64,000 bases of DNA from Lacticaseibacillus kribbianus (lineage in GTDB: Bacteria > Bacillota > Bacilli > Lactobacillales > Lactobacillaceae), in contig NZ_JAIPUL010000002.1 in assembly GCF_020180945.1 (NCBI RefSeq), positions 310,001 through 374,000 of the forward strand. Reading direction: 5' to 3'. The stretch's first letter is position 1. Each line of letters starts with the position of its first letter. Shown here in pieces: positions 7,620 to 16,719 of this stretch. The position numbers were made by a program, and so were the translations under genes. Below the pieces are notes generated by a model. That model saw only the letters and a list, made by a program, of their open reading frames with translations, did not search any database and had not been told where the DNA came from.

Positions 7620-8288
7620 TCAGTTCAGCTTCAGGAAGTACGTGCGCTCGCGGTACCGTTCCTCGATGTCGAAGTCGGCGAGCGCGGATTCGGTGAACAC
7701 GGCGAACCACTGCGGCTGCTCGGCGCGGTACAGTACGCGCTGGCCGTCGGCGGCCGTGAGCTCCAACTCCTGGCTATCGCGGTTGAGGCGCCAGCGGTAG
7801 CGCGGTGTTTCGGCGTCCTTCAGGCTGCCCAGCACGCGCCAGTTGTGCGCGATCTCGGTGGCGCCCACGCTTTGGTAGAGGCGGTTGGCCGGTTCGTCGC
7901 CGCGGGTGAAAATCTCCACGAAGTCGGCGCCCGCTGCGCGCAGCTGGGTCAGGCAGGCGGTCAAAAGCGCGCGGCCGACGCCATGGCCCTGCGCGGTCGG
8001 GGCGACGGCGACCACCTCGATGTAGCTGCCGGTGCCCTGGTTTTGGACGTACAGGTCGCCCTGGCTGCGCTCGGTGTTGAACACGCCGGCGTCGATCAGG
8101 CCGACGAGTCGGCCGTCATTTTCAGCGACCAGCTCGATCACGCTTGCGTAGCCGAAGTCGTCCTCGGGGTACTGCTCGCGTTCGAGTTCGATCTGGTCGT
8201 TGAACTGCGAGCGGCTGTACGCCTGGGCGCGGACCGCCAGCCACGCGGCGGCGTCCGCCGGGCGGTAGGGGCGAATGGTGATGGTCAT
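7620..8288 (-). CDS. GNAT family N-acetyltransferase
   Basis: 222 residues. Start ATG after AAGGAGG; begins MTITIRPYRPADAAAW. The acetyl-CoA fold is visible: IEVVAVAPTAQGHGVGRALL near residues 96-115 (split of motif A, Q/RxxGxG/A) and NRLYQSVGATEIAHNW as motif B. The last 60 residues (after RYRWRLNRD) are an extra tail beyond a normal GNAT domain. Substrate unknown. It stands alone, convergent with rplA. Confidence 0.8.
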   Translation of the reverse strand: MTITIRPYRPADAAAWLAVRAQAYSRSQFNDQIELEREQYPEDDFGYASVIELVAENDGRLVGLIDAGVFNTERSQGDLYVQNQGTGSYIEVVAVAPTAQGHGVGRALLTACLTQLRAAGADFVEIFTRGDEPANRLYQSVGATEIAHNWRVLGSLKDAETPRYRWRLNRDSQELELTAADGQRVLYRAEQPQWFAVFTESALADFDIEERYRERTYFLKLN

Positions 8289-8400
8289 GGGTTGTCCTCC
8301 TTGTGTCTTGTCTGTGATGTAGTGTACCACTGGCCAGCCGGCAGTCAATGTGGCATAATGGGCGCAAACCCGCGTGGGGGCGCGTGAGGAGGATGTAAAA

Positions 8401-8652
8401 ATGACGGCAAAACAGGAACTGGCACGACTGGATGAGGAGCTGGCACAGCTGGACAAGGCGCTGGCGGCGACGCACGGTGAGATCGCCGCGGGGATGACCG
8501 CGTACCTCAAGGCCAAGCCGGCGGGGGACACGCTGGGGCTGCGCCACCTGTTGGCGAGTCTGGAGCTCTCCGCCAACCGCATCGACGAGCTGAACCGCAG
8601 CAAGGCGCTCAAGACCCGGGCGCGGCAGCTGCTGCGGCTGGAGCTGCGCTAG
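8401..8652 (+). CDS. Small coiled-coil protein of unknown function
   Basis: 83 residues, start ATG 7 bp after GAGGATG. The first 30 residues (KQELARLDEELAQLDKAL) are heptad-like and rich in Leu, Glu and Lys; no membrane segment, no Cys. I do not recognise a family. It lies between a divergent acetyltransferase and the rplJ promoter. Codon use is the same as its neighbours and the frame has a good ribosome binding site, so it is probably real. Confidence 0.6.
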   Translation: MTAKQELARLDEELAQLDKALAATHGEIAAGMTAYLKAKPAGDTLGLRHLLASLELSANRIDELNRSKALKTRARQLLRLELR

Positions 8653-8688
8653 CGCAGACGCTTTATTTCCGGAAAGTGGCGGGAGTGC

Positions 8689-8717
8689 TTGACGGCCGCG
8701 GCCGGGAATGGTATGCT
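8689..8717 (+). promoter_or_regulatory. Sigma-A promoter for rplJ-rplL
   Basis: TTGACG, 17-bp spacer, TATGCT; places the transcript start at the front of the L10 leader. Confidence 0.75.
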
Positions 8718-8721
8718 TCTT

Positions 8722-8836
8722 TTCGTGATTATTTCACTCTACCTAAGACTCAGGGGGCGCAAGCCTTAATCATCCTGCCGAGGTGGTATCCGAACGTTTA
8801 GATACCTCTATGTCTTGGTGGACATGGAGTTTTTTT
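8722..8836 (+). ncRNA. Ribosomal protein L10 leader
   Basis: The leader of rplJ contains the kinked-helix elements of the L10(L12)4 binding site (CTACCTAAGACTCAGG and CCTTAATCATCCTGCCGAGG) and closes with a terminator at 8806-8836 (CTCTATGTC / GACATGGAG, seven T). Known mechanism in Firmicutes: excess L10-L12 binds the leader and favours termination before rplJ. Confidence 0.85.
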
Positions 8837-8875
8837 ATGCGAAAAACTTCAACAAACTAACAGGAGGTGAACCAA

Positions 8876-9382
8876 ATGAGTGAAGCTATTATCGCACAGA
8901 AGGCTGAGATCGTTAAAGGCATTTCTGACCAGTTCAAGGCTGCCAAGAGCGCCGTTGTTGTGAACTACCGTGGCTTGACCGTCGCACAAGTGACCGAACT
9001 TCGTAAGGAGCTCCGTGACGCCGGCGTCAAGATGGAAGTTATCAAGAACACGTACCTCCGCCGTGCTGCCGATCTGAACGGTTACGAAGCGCTGGACGAA
9101 GTGTTCACGGGCCCGACCGCCATCGCCTTTTCTAACGACGATGTTGTCGCACCTGCGCGCATCATGGCCAAGTACGCCGACAAGATCGACGCCCTTGAAA
9201 TTAAGGGTGGCATCATCGAAGGCAAGGTCGCAAGTCTTGAAGAAGTGCTTGCCCTTTCCAAGCTGCCAGACCGCGACGGCATGCTGTCCATGCTGCTGTC
9301 CGTTCTGCAGGCACCAGTTCGCAACGTTGCTTACGCTGTCAAGGCCATTGCCGACAGCAAGAGCGAGGAACCAGCTGCCTAA
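8876..9382 (+). CDS. rplJ: 50S ribosomal protein L10
   Basis: 168 residues. Starts [16 protein letters not shown]; an upstream in-frame GTG at 8867 overlaps the Shine-Dalgarno AGGAGGTG and is rejected. Contains [19 protein letters not shown] and the long C-terminal helix that carries L7/L12 dimers. L10 anchors the stalk on 23S rRNA. Co-transcribed with rplL after the L10 leader. Confidence 0.95.
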   Translation: MSEAIIAQKAEIVKGISDQFKAAKSAVVVNYRGLTVAQVTELRKELRDAGVKMEVIKNTYLRRAADLNGYEALDEVFTGPTAIAFSNDDVVAPARIMAKYADKIDALEIKGGIIEGKVASLEEVLALSKLPDRDGMLSMLLSVLQAPVRNVAYAVKAIADSKSEEPAA

Positions 9383-9437
9383 AGCAGCCTGAGTTCAACC
9401 TAACTTTCAAATACAATATAAATTGGAGGAAACAAAC

Positions 9438-9806
9438 ATGGCTTTAGACACACAAGCAATCGTCGACCAGCTCAAAGAAGCTTCCATTCTTGAACTGAAC
9501 GACCTCGTTAAGGCAATCGAAGAAGAATTTGGCGTATCCGCAGCAGCTCCAGTAGCAGCTGCCGGCGCAGCTGCTGGTGCAGCTGAAGAAGCTAAGGACT
9601 CCTTCAACGTTGAACTGACCGAAGTTGGCCAGGAAAAGGTTAAGGTTATCAAGGAAGTTCGTGCCATCACCGGCCTTGGCCTGAAGGACGCGAAGGGCCT
9701 TGTTGACGGCGCTCCGGCCAACGTCAAGGAAGACGTTACCGAAGACGAAGCCAAGAAGCTCAAGGAACAGCTTGAAGCCGTTGGCGCAACCGTAACCCTG
9801 AAGTAA
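9438..9806 (+). CDS. rplL: 50S ribosomal protein L7/L12
   Basis: 122 residues. N-terminal dimerisation part, an Ala-rich hinge near residues 35-55, then the C-terminal factor-binding domain with [21 protein letters not shown], shown here by its first residues [17 protein letters not shown]. Recruits translation GTPases. Start ATG after TTGGAGGAAA. Codon usage is the lower-GC, highly biased type of strongly expressed genes. Confidence 0.96.
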   Translation: MALDTQAIVDQLKEASILELNDLVKAIEEEFGVSAAAPVAAAGAAAGAAEEAKDSFNVELTEVGQEKVKVIKEVRAITGLGLKDAKGLVDGAPANVKEDVTEDEAKKLKEQLEAVGATVTLK

Positions 9807-9825
9807 TTCAGTTCACGGTTCGTTG

Positions 9826-9874
9826 AAAATGCCGCCGCACGATTCCCGATTGGGAGCCGCGCGGCGGCATTTTT
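9826..9874 (+). terminator. Terminator of rplJ-rplL
   Basis: Stem AAAATGCCGCCGC / GCGGCGGCATTTT with T-run; usable in both directions. Confidence 0.85.
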
Positions 9875-9924
9875 GCGTTCAATCGTTTTGATTCAGGCGG
9901 TAGTGCAGCAATCCTTGGCCAGTC

Positions 9925-11196
9925 TCACGCCGCCCACGGCGCGCGTACGTGCGCGCGCAGCCACTGGGCGATTGCGCCGATCAGCCACGCGGCGAGCGTC
10001 CAGCGGGCGAACAGCGCGAGCACCTGGGCCAGCGTCTTGCCGGCGAAGTAGTCGAGGTGGTTGAGCAGCGCCGCCGGGTTGGTGTAGTAGGCGGGGAAGA
10101 GCTGGCGAACGGCCACGTCGAGGCCGTCCAGCACGTGCAGCGGCATCAGGAGGATCAGGGCGGCCGAGAACATCATCGCCACCAGTGCGTTGCCGGAGAC
10201 CTGGCTGATGGTGAAAACAATTCCGGCGATCAGCGCCGCCCAGGCCATCATCAAAGCCAGCGCGCGCGCCAGGTACAGCCAGATCGGCACGATGGTGGTG
10301 TGCGACTGGAAGGTGTCGGCAAGCGGCAGGCCGAGGCTGCCGAAGGTCTGGCCGGGCACGGCGGCGTTCATGACCAGTGCCAGGCCGATCAGGGCCAGCA
10401 TCACGCCGAAGATCACGACCAGCGTCAAAAGCCCGCGGGTGACGGCCAGGCGCAGGTCGGCGGCCGGGGTCATGCGCATGAACGGCTCGGTGTGGTTGCG
10501 CGCGTCGAAGTTGAAGACCAGGGCCAAGGCGACGGTGACGTAGGCGAGAAAGGCCCACATCAGGGGCGTTCCGAGGTCGGTGGCGGCCCCGGTCGTCACC
10601 TGGCTGGCGTCGTCGGCGCTGACGGTTTCGCTGGTGTGGCTGCCCGCGTCGGCCCAGACGTTGTACACGATGGCCGTCGCCGTGGTGGTCTGGTCAATCG
10701 CCAGTAGCCGGTTTTGGTTGCGGCGCACCAGATCCTTCAGGGGGTAGGCGACGCGCTCCCACTTGTTGACCTGGTTCTCCCCGCCGCTTTGGAGGAAGTC
10801 CTTGGCGTAGTCGTTGTAGACGATGGTCGGGTCCTTGGTGATGGCGGCAAGCGTCACGCGATTGACCGTGCGGTAGTCGCCGCGGGCCAGCGGCGACTGC
10901 ACGGCACGCAGCATCTTGATGGCCGCGGGGCGGTCGTGGTCGGGGTAGTCCCGCTGGTTTTTGAGGTTCTCCTTAAGCTCGCGCTTGACGGTCGCGACCG
11001 CGGCCGCCTGCTGGTTGGCCCTGGTCTTGCGGACGCTCAAGTAGTGCTTGACCCCGTCGATGATGTAGTACTGGTTGGGCAAAACGCCGAGGTAGTGGCC
11101 GAGGGGCGCCGCGAACAGCAGCAGCATCCCCAAAAGCGCGACCAGGTGGATCACCCACGGCTGCTTTTTCAGTTCTAGGCGAATCAGTGCGCGCAT
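9925..11196 (-). CDS. ABC-2-type membrane protein, permease component (gene 2 of pair)
   Basis: 423 residues. One membrane segment at the N-terminus (VIHLVALLGMLLLFAA), a soluble extracellular part of about 180 residues, then five or six segments from about residue 215. This is the layout of ABC-2 exporter permeases. It is 15 bp downstream of a similar gene and both have good ribosome binding sites. No ATPase gene is adjacent on either side, which is unusual for this type. Substrate unknown. Confidence 0.65.
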   Translation of the reverse strand: MRALIRLELKKQPWVIHLVALLGMLLLFAAPLGHYLGVLPNQYYIIDGVKHYLSVRKTRANQQAAAVATVKRELKENLKNQRDYPDHDRPAAIKMLRAVQSPLARGDYRTVNRVTLAAITKDPTIVYNDYAKDFLQSGGENQVNKWERVAYPLKDLVRRNQNRLLAIDQTTTATAIVYNVWADAGSHTSETVSADDASQVTTGAATDLGTPLMWAFLAYVTVALALVFNFDARNHTEPFMRMTPAADLRLAVTRGLLTLVVIFGVMLALIGLALVMNAAVPGQTFGSLGLPLADTFQSHTTIVPIWLYLARALALMMAWAALIAGIVFTISQVSGNALVAMMFSAALILLMPLHVLDGLDVAVRQLFPAYYTNPAALLNHLDYFAGKTLAQVLALFARWTLAAWLIGAIAQWLRAHVRAPWAA

Positions 11197-11211
11197 GGTG
11201 TGTCCTCCTTC

Positions 11212-12435
11212 CTAAATCCGGCCGCGGCGGTGCAGCACGACGGCGGCGACGGCGCTCAAGGCGCCGGCCCAGACCAAAAGCACCAGCGCGCCGAGGCCGA
11301 CGCTCAGGATCGGCGCGGCGGTCTGGTGCAGCACCACCTGGGAGACCTGCAGGTAGCTGCCGGGCAGAAACGGCGCGACGCCGTGCAACACCGAGGCCCC
11401 GGCGACCTGCGGCAGCGCGGTGGCCAAAACGGCCCCGAGCACGGCGAGGTTGACGCCGAGGCGCCCGGAGAACAGGCTGGTCAGCGCGGACACGGCCATG
11501 AGGAAAACGGCGCCGGCGAGGATCAGTCCGGTGTACAATAGGAGGAACTGCGCGGGCATCATCGTCGCCACGCTGCGCCCGTCCGGCGAGAAGACGATCG
11601 GGTACTGCCAGCTGCCGACGCCGTTGTAGTGGGCGACTAGCCCGTAAGTCAGGACGCACGCGATCAAAAACAGCGGCAGCGCCAGGCAGACGAACGACGC
11701 CATCCGCGCCACCAGGATGGCGAACTTGCCGGTTGGCAGGTTGTTCATGAAGTTGATGGTGCCGCTGCGCTTTTCTCCGGTGAACAAAAGCGCCGCCTGA
11801 ACGGCGAACACCGCAAGCAACAGCAGCGGTGACAGCCGGTAGAGGAACACGTTGCTCAGGTAGTTGTTGGCCGGCGCGTTCTTTCGGGTGACCGGAATCT
11901 CGACCAGCTTGTGGTCGACCAGGTACTGGTAGAAGGCGACGTCCAGCTTGCGGCCCAGCAGGCTCGCGTCCGGCTGCTTGCCCGGCACCGCGATGATCGC
12001 CAGGTCGGTCCGGCCGGCCTTGGTCTCCTGGAGCGTGTAGCGCTCGTAGGCCAAGAGCGCCTTTTGGGACGCCAGCTTGACGGTCGTCTGGTCGTGGATG
12101 ATGGGCGAGAAGACGTCGGAGTACGCGAGCAGGATCGTCTTGAAGTACTCGTGCTGGGCCATCTTGCGGTCCAGCCGCCGCTGCTCGGCGGCGGTCAGCT
12201 TGACCTTGTCCGACTTCTTCTGCAGGGTCCAGGCCTGGTTTTGGATGATCGAGTCGGCGCTGGCGTAGGCCTGGTAGGTCTGGCGGTTCGACAGGTCGGA
12301 GCCGCCCTGCGCGGTGAAAAAAGTGATCAAAAGCAGGGCGGCAAAGACGATCAGCATCACGACGTTGGTGGCCGAGCGCCAGTTCTTCTTGAGGTCGAAG
12401 CTGACCTGGGTGGCCAGACCACGGATTGTGCGCAT
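11212..12435 (-). CDS. ABC-2-type membrane protein, permease component (gene 1 of pair)
   Basis: 407 residues. Same plan as the following gene: N-terminal segment (ATNVVMLIVFAALLLITFF) after the basic start LKKNWRS, extracellular part of roughly 150 residues, then about five segments from residue 200. Contains LLFTGEKRSGTINFMNNLPT, a pattern common in ABC-2 permeases before the first core helix; it is cited here at about residue 218. Divergent from the XRE regulator at 12639, which may control the pair. The ATPase must be encoded elsewhere or be lost. Confidence 0.65.
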   Translation of the reverse strand: MRTIRGLATQVSFDLKKNWRSATNVVMLIVFAALLLITFFTAQGGSDLSNRQTYQAYASADSIIQNQAWTLQKKSDKVKLTAAEQRRLDRKMAQHEYFKTILLAYSDVFSPIIHDQTTVKLASQKALLAYERYTLQETKAGRTDLAIIAVPGKQPDASLLGRKLDVAFYQYLVDHKLVEIPVTRKNAPANNYLSNVFLYRLSPLLLLAVFAVQAALLFTGEKRSGTINFMNNLPTGKFAILVARMASFVCLALPLFLIACVLTYGLVAHYNGVGSWQYPIVFSPDGRSVATMMPAQFLLLYTGLILAGAVFLMAVSALTSLFSGRLGVNLAVLGAVLATALPQVAGASVLHGVAPFLPGSYLQVSQVVLHQTAAPILSVGLGALVLLVWAGALSAVAAVVLHRRGRI

Positions 12436-12638
12436 CTTCTCACGTTCCTCTCATTGGTATTTAGCAAAAATTATAGACCTTACGCAATATTAAAGCTAGG
12501 TGAGCCGAACTCAATCGCGCGCCATTATTGATTTTATGGCGACTCAAGCACTGCTTGATAGCCACCGGCCGCCGGACGCGGTAGGCTGAAGCCAGCATCA
12601 ACGAAGGCAAGCCGCCAACGCGGCGAGGAGGAAACAAC

Positions 12639-13577
12639 ATGACAGAAACCTACATTTTTGACGCCCAGCGCATCGGCCAGCAGATTGCCGCGGCGCGCAA
12701 GGCCAAGAACCTGACCCAAAGCGCCCTGGCCGATCAGCTCGGCGTGTCCTACCAGGCGGTGTCCAACTGGGAGCGCAGCCAGTCGCTGCCGGACATCGAC
12801 AAGTACGCGCAGCTCGCGGCGGTGCTCGACCTGCCGCTGACCGAGCTGCTGGGCTCGGCCAAGGCCGAGGCGACGGTCAAAATCGTGGCGGCGGACGCCC
12901 CGCTCGAACCCGCCACCCTGGTCGCCGCGGCGCCGGTGATGCCGCCGGCCAAGGTGGAGCAGGAGGCCGCGGCCGTGCAGCTCGACCTCGAACACCTCGC
13001 GTCGCTCGCGCCGTTTTTGAGCAGCGAGACGCTGGCCAAGCAGCTGGCGGGCTTCTCCGACACCCCGGACTACCCGGACGCGGTGGTGCGGCTCGCGCCG
13101 TTCCTGGACGACGCGACGCTCAACGCCGCGGTCGACGCGCGGCTTGCGGCCGGGCAGCCGGCGGACCTCGCGTACATCGGCCGCCTCGCGCCTTTCCTGC
13201 GCCAGGCCAAGGTCGACGCGGTGGTCGCACAGCTCGCTGCCAGCCCCGACGCGCTGGCGGGCATCCGGCCGCTGCTGCCGTTCGTGTCAGAGTCGGCGCT
13301 GACCAAGCTGCTGGATCAGGCGCCGGATGACGATGCTCTGTTCAAGGCGGCACTGCCGTTTCTGGGCTACGACGCGGCGGGGGCGCGCTTTGACGCCATC
13401 GCGGCCGCGGACCCGAGTGCGGAGCGGCTGGTCGCGATGGCGCCGTTCGTCCGCGCGGAAGTCCTGGCCGCCCACATCAAGCACCTCGGCGCGGCCGGCG
13501 GGGAGGCCGCCGCCCAGATTCGCCGCTTCATCCCGTTTCTGCCGGAGGCCACGCTGCTGACCCTGTTCGGCAAGTAA
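12639..13577 (+). CDS. XRE-family regulator with seven C-terminal LAPFL repeats
   Basis: 312 residues. Residues 10-68 form a helix-turn-helix of the Cro/CI type (IGQQIAAARKAKNLTQSALA, then QLGVSYQAVSNWERSQSLPD). An Ala/Pro-rich linker (70-110) follows. From about residue 117 seven degenerate repeats of roughly 25-38 residues occur, each with a core like L-A-P-F-L: LASLAPFL, VVRLAPFL, IGRLAPFL, IRPLLPFV, KAALPFLG, LVAMAPFV, IRRFIPFL. They probably form a helical solenoid that senses a ligand or partner. Start ATG after GGAGGAAAC. Divergent from the ABC-2 pair. Confidence 0.75.
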   Translation: MTETYIFDAQRIGQQIAAARKAKNLTQSALADQLGVSYQAVSNWERSQSLPDIDKYAQLAAVLDLPLTELLGSAKAEATVKIVAADAPLEPATLVAAAPVMPPAKVEQEAAAVQLDLEHLASLAPFLSSETLAKQLAGFSDTPDYPDAVVRLAPFLDDATLNAAVDARLAAGQPADLAYIGRLAPFLRQAKVDAVVAQLAASPDALAGIRPLLPFVSESALTKLLDQAPDDDALFKAALPFLGYDAAGARFDAIAAADPSAERLVAMAPFVRAEVLAAHIKHLGAAGGEAAAQIRRFIPFLPEATLLTLFGK

Positions 13578-13585
13578 GGGAGAAC

Positions 13586-13637
13586 AACGCACGACGGCCG
13601 CCGCGAGCAATGGCCCGCGGCGGCCGTCGTGCGTTTT
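13586..13637. terminator. Bidirectional terminator
   Basis: Stem AACGCACGACGGCCGCCGCG with complementary arm, ending in TTTT; between convergent genes. Confidence 0.85.
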
Positions 13638-13645
13638 GTCGTCCG

Positions 13646-13942
13646 TCAGAACGGTCGATTCATGCCGTAGCCGATCAGCGCGTAGGTGGCGGTGGCGAGC
13701 ACCGCCAGCCCGGCCAGAAGCGCGGCCAGGCCTGCCAGCACCGCAAGGCCGCCGTGCCAGCGTCCGCGCCGCGCCGATGCGGCCAGCCACCAGAGGGCGC
13801 ACGCCGGCAGCAGCCCGCCGCCGACCAGCCACCACGCCAGGTATGGCACGGGGCCGTAGTGGCCGGTGAAAAGAATCGCCAGGTACAGGCTGGCGCAGCC
13901 GGCGATGCCGGCCGCGCTGGTGGTTCGCAGGGATTGTCGCAT
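13646..13942 (-). CDS. Small integral membrane protein
   Basis: 98 residues with three predicted membrane segments (about 10-27, 33-54, 66-90). Start ATG after CGGAGGTG. No family recognised. It is flanked by a bidirectional terminator and by the mprF promoter region, so it is transcribed alone. Confidence 0.6.
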   Translation of the reverse strand: MRQSLRTTSAAGIAGCASLYLAILFTGHYGPVPYLAWWLVGGGLLPACALWWLAASARRGRWHGGLAVLAGLAALLAGLAVLATATYALIGYGMNRPF

Positions 13943-14046
13943 CGTACACCTCCGCAGTTGGTTGTGGTCACCGCCAGTCTAACAGGGCGACCGGCCGAAT
14001 GGAAGCGCTGCCGCGGTGACGCGGCCTAACAGTTTTGTTACCTGCC

Positions 14047-14075
14047 TGCACAGCTGCCTCAATTTCCCATATAAT
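14047..14075 (+). promoter_or_regulatory. Promoter of mprF
   Basis: Perfect -10 TATAAT; weak -35 TGCACA at 17 bp. Confidence 0.55.
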
Positions 14076-14099
14076 AAGGGCCTGAATGGAGGGCACACT

Positions 14100-16712
14100 G
14101 TGAAAAATATTGGGAAAAAGGTCGTCAACTGGGTGAAGACGCACCTCACACTGCTGAAGGTCCTGTTCGTTCTGTCTGTGCTGGTGTTCGCCATCGTCAT
14201 GCTCGGGCGCATCGGGCGCGAGCTGAACGGGGATGCGGTGCGGGCGAGCCTTTCGACGCAAAGCCCCTGGACGCTTTTGGCCATGGCGGCGCTCGGCATG
14301 ATTGCGGTGCTGCCGATGCTGAACTACGACTTCGTGATCACACAGATGCTGCCGGGCGACTACAAGCCCTTGTACGTGGCCAAGTCCGGGTGGATCGTCA
14401 ATTCGTTCACCAACATCGCGGGCTTCGGCGGTTTCCTCGGCGCCAGCCTCCGCGCCAACTTCTACCACAAGCACGCGAGCAACAAGGAAGTGCTCCTCGC
14501 CATCTCCAAGATCGCGCTGTTCCTTTTGGCCGGGCTGTCGTTGTGGTCGCTGATTGCGCTCGCGCTGATCTTTGGCCTGGGCATCGGGCGGATGTACACC
14601 GACTACTGGGTGTGGCTGATCGGCGGCGGGCTGTACTTCCCGGTGCTGATGCTGGTGACGCACCTGAACGGCCACGGCGTGTTCAAGGACATGCCGCTTC
14701 GCCGCCAGCTGCGGCTGACGCTCGGCTCGTTTTGCGAGTGGGGCGCAGCGGCCGGCTTCTTCCTGGTGATCGGCCACTTCATCGGCGCGCCGGTTGACCT
14801 GTCGCACGTGCTGCCGCTGTTTTTGGTGGCCAACGTGCTGGGCGTGATCTCGATGGTGCCCGGGGGCCTTGGGTCCTTCGACGTCTTCATGCTGATGGGG
14901 CTGGCGCAGGTCGGCGTCAACAGCAACATCGGCGTGGTCTGGCTGCTGTTTTACCGCCTGTTCTACTACATCGTGCCGTTCGTGATCGGGGTGGCGCTGT
15001 TCATCCAGGACGCGGGCCGCGAGCTCAACGCGCGGCTCGAGGGGCTGCCGGTGCAGGTGCTGACGCGCATCGGCCACGTGACCCTGGTCGTGTTCCTGTA
15101 CTTCTCGGCGATCATGCTGCTGCTGCGCGGGGTGGTGCCGGACGTCGCGCTGCGCAACGCCGTGTACCTTAGGCTTTACCCGTGGACTTTCCTGTTTCTC
15201 AGCCGCGTGACCAACATCATGATGGCCTTCATCATCTTCGGCCTGGCGCGCGGCATCGCCAACCGCGTCCGCCGCGCGTACTGGCCGACGCTGGTGATCC
15301 TGGGGCTGGCGCTGATCGCGTCGCTTCGCCGCGAGGCCAGCGTGAAGTTCATCGTTTTCTTGGCGATCATCCTGGTCGCGGCCGTGCTGGCCAAAAGGGA
15401 GCTGACGCGCGAGCGGATGGACTTCCCCTGGGGCAACCGGATCGTCGACGGCGGCATCTTCGCCCTGACGGCGCTGTTCTACGCGGTCGCGCTGTTCTAC
15501 AACGTACCGCAGATCCACCACCGCCACCCGGTGCCGACGGTGTTCTTCTTCCCGTCCGAGCGGATGTGGGTGACCACACTGGCCGGCGTGCTGGTCGCGG
15601 CGATCACGCTGAGCCTGATCTACGCCTTTTTGGCCAACCCGCAAAAGGCGCTGGGCGGCGTGGTCGACGACGCGCGGGTCGCGGCCTTCATCGCCCGCGT
15701 CGGCGGCAACTCGGTGTCGCACCTCGCGTTCACCGGCGACAAGCTGATGCGCTTCTACCAGATCGATGGGGTCGACCGCGTGATGTTCCTGTTCCGCAAG
15801 AAAAGCGACAAGCTGGTGGTCCTCGGCGAGCCGATCGGCGACCCGGCCGACTGGGCGCCGGCGATCGCGGACTTCATCAAGGAGGCCGACACGCAGGACC
15901 TGTCCCTGGTCTTTTACGAGGTGTCCGAGCGGCTGACGGTGATGCTGCACGAGTACGGTTTTGACTTCATGAAGTTCGGCGAGGAGGGCTACGTCGACGT
16001 CACCGACTTCACCCTGGCCGGCACCAAGCGCAAGGGCGAGCGGGCGCTGATGCACAAGTTCGAGCGCCAAGGCTTTCAGTTCAAGTGGCTGACGCCGCCC
16101 TTTGACGCCGGCACCATGGTCCAGCTGCGCCAGGTGTCCGACAGCTGGCTGGACGGCAAGGCCGAGATCGGGTTTTCCCTCGGCTACTTCAACCCGCGTT
16201 ACCTCAACCAGGCGCCGGTGGCGGTGATTGAGGACAAAGACGGGCGCATCGTCTCCTTTGCCAGCGTCATGCCGATGGGGGAGGGCGTGATGTCGATCGA
16301 CCTGATGCGCTCAAGCGAGGACGCCCCGAGCGGCATCATGGACGCGCTGTTCGTCAACCTGTTCCAGCGCGCCAAGGACGAGGGCTACACCCGCTTCAAC
16401 ATGGGCATGGCGCCCCTGAGCAACGTCGGGACGTCGGACTTCGCCTTCCTCGAGGAGAAAATGGCGCACCTGGTTTACGAATATGGGTATCGCTTTTACG
16501 GCTTCCAAGGGTTACGCTCTTATAAAGAGAAGTACGTGACCACTTGGGTGCCCAAGTACGTCGCGTACCGCAAGCGGCAGTCGCTTTTGTTCACGCTGCT
16601 GCAAATCCTGATGCTCGTCAACACCCCGGTCATGGCCGTCAAGCACGGCCTGTGGCACCGGTACCTGAACTGGGTCAGCCAGATCAGCACGGTGTTGACT
16701 CCCAAGAAGTGA
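14100..16712 (+). CDS. mprF: Phosphatidylglycerol lysyltransferase/flippase MprF
   Basis: 870 residues, a full-length MprF. The N-terminal half is a flippase of about 14 membrane segments, including the FANxxxGxxxxxPGGLGxxD-like region (VLGVISMVPGGLGSFD near residue 250). The C-terminal third (about 545-840) is the lysyl-transferase domain with GDKLMRFYQIDGVDR and NMGMAPLSNVG. The enzyme moves lysine from Lys-tRNA to phosphatidylglycerol and flips the product, giving resistance to cationic peptides. Start is GTG 14100 after GGAGGGC; an in-frame upstream extension has no ribosome binding site. Next gene starts 7 bp downstream. Confidence 0.93.
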   Translation: MKNIGKKVVNWVKTHLTLLKVLFVLSVLVFAIVMLGRIGRELNGDAVRASLSTQSPWTLLAMAALGMIAVLPMLNYDFVITQMLPGDYKPLYVAKSGWIVNSFTNIAGFGGFLGASLRANFYHKHASNKEVLLAISKIALFLLAGLSLWSLIALALIFGLGIGRMYTDYWVWLIGGGLYFPVLMLVTHLNGHGVFKDMPLRRQLRLTLGSFCEWGAAAGFFLVIGHFIGAPVDLSHVLPLFLVANVLGVISMVPGGLGSFDVFMLMGLAQVGVNSNIGVVWLLFYRLFYYIVPFVIGVALFIQDAGRELNARLEGLPVQVLTRIGHVTLVVFLYFSAIMLLLRGVVPDVALRNAVYLRLYPWTFLFLSRVTNIMMAFIIFGLARGIANRVRRAYWPTLVILGLALIASLRREASVKFIVFLAIILVAAVLAKRELTRERMDFPWGNRIVDGGIFALTALFYAVALFYNVPQIHHRHPVPTVFFFPSERMWVTTLAGVLVAAITLSLIYAFLANPQKALGGVVDDARVAAFIARVGGNSVSHLAFTGDKLMRFYQIDGVDRVMFLFRKKSDKLVVLGEPIGDPADWAPAIADFIKEADTQDLSLVFYEVSERLTVMLHEYGFDFMKFGEEGYVDVTDFTLAGTKRKGERALMHKFERQGFQFKWLTPPFDAGTMVQLRQVSDSWLDGKAEIGFSLGYFNPRYLNQAPVAVIEDKDGRIVSFASVMPMGEGVMSIDLMRSSEDAPSGIMDALFVNLFQRAKDEGYTRFNMGMAPLSNVGTSDFAFLEEKMAHLVYEYGYRFYGFQGLRSYKEKYVTTWVPKYVAYRKRQSLLFTLLQILMLVNTPVMAVKHGLWHRYLNWVSQISTVLTPKK

Positions 16713-16719
16713 GGTACGC

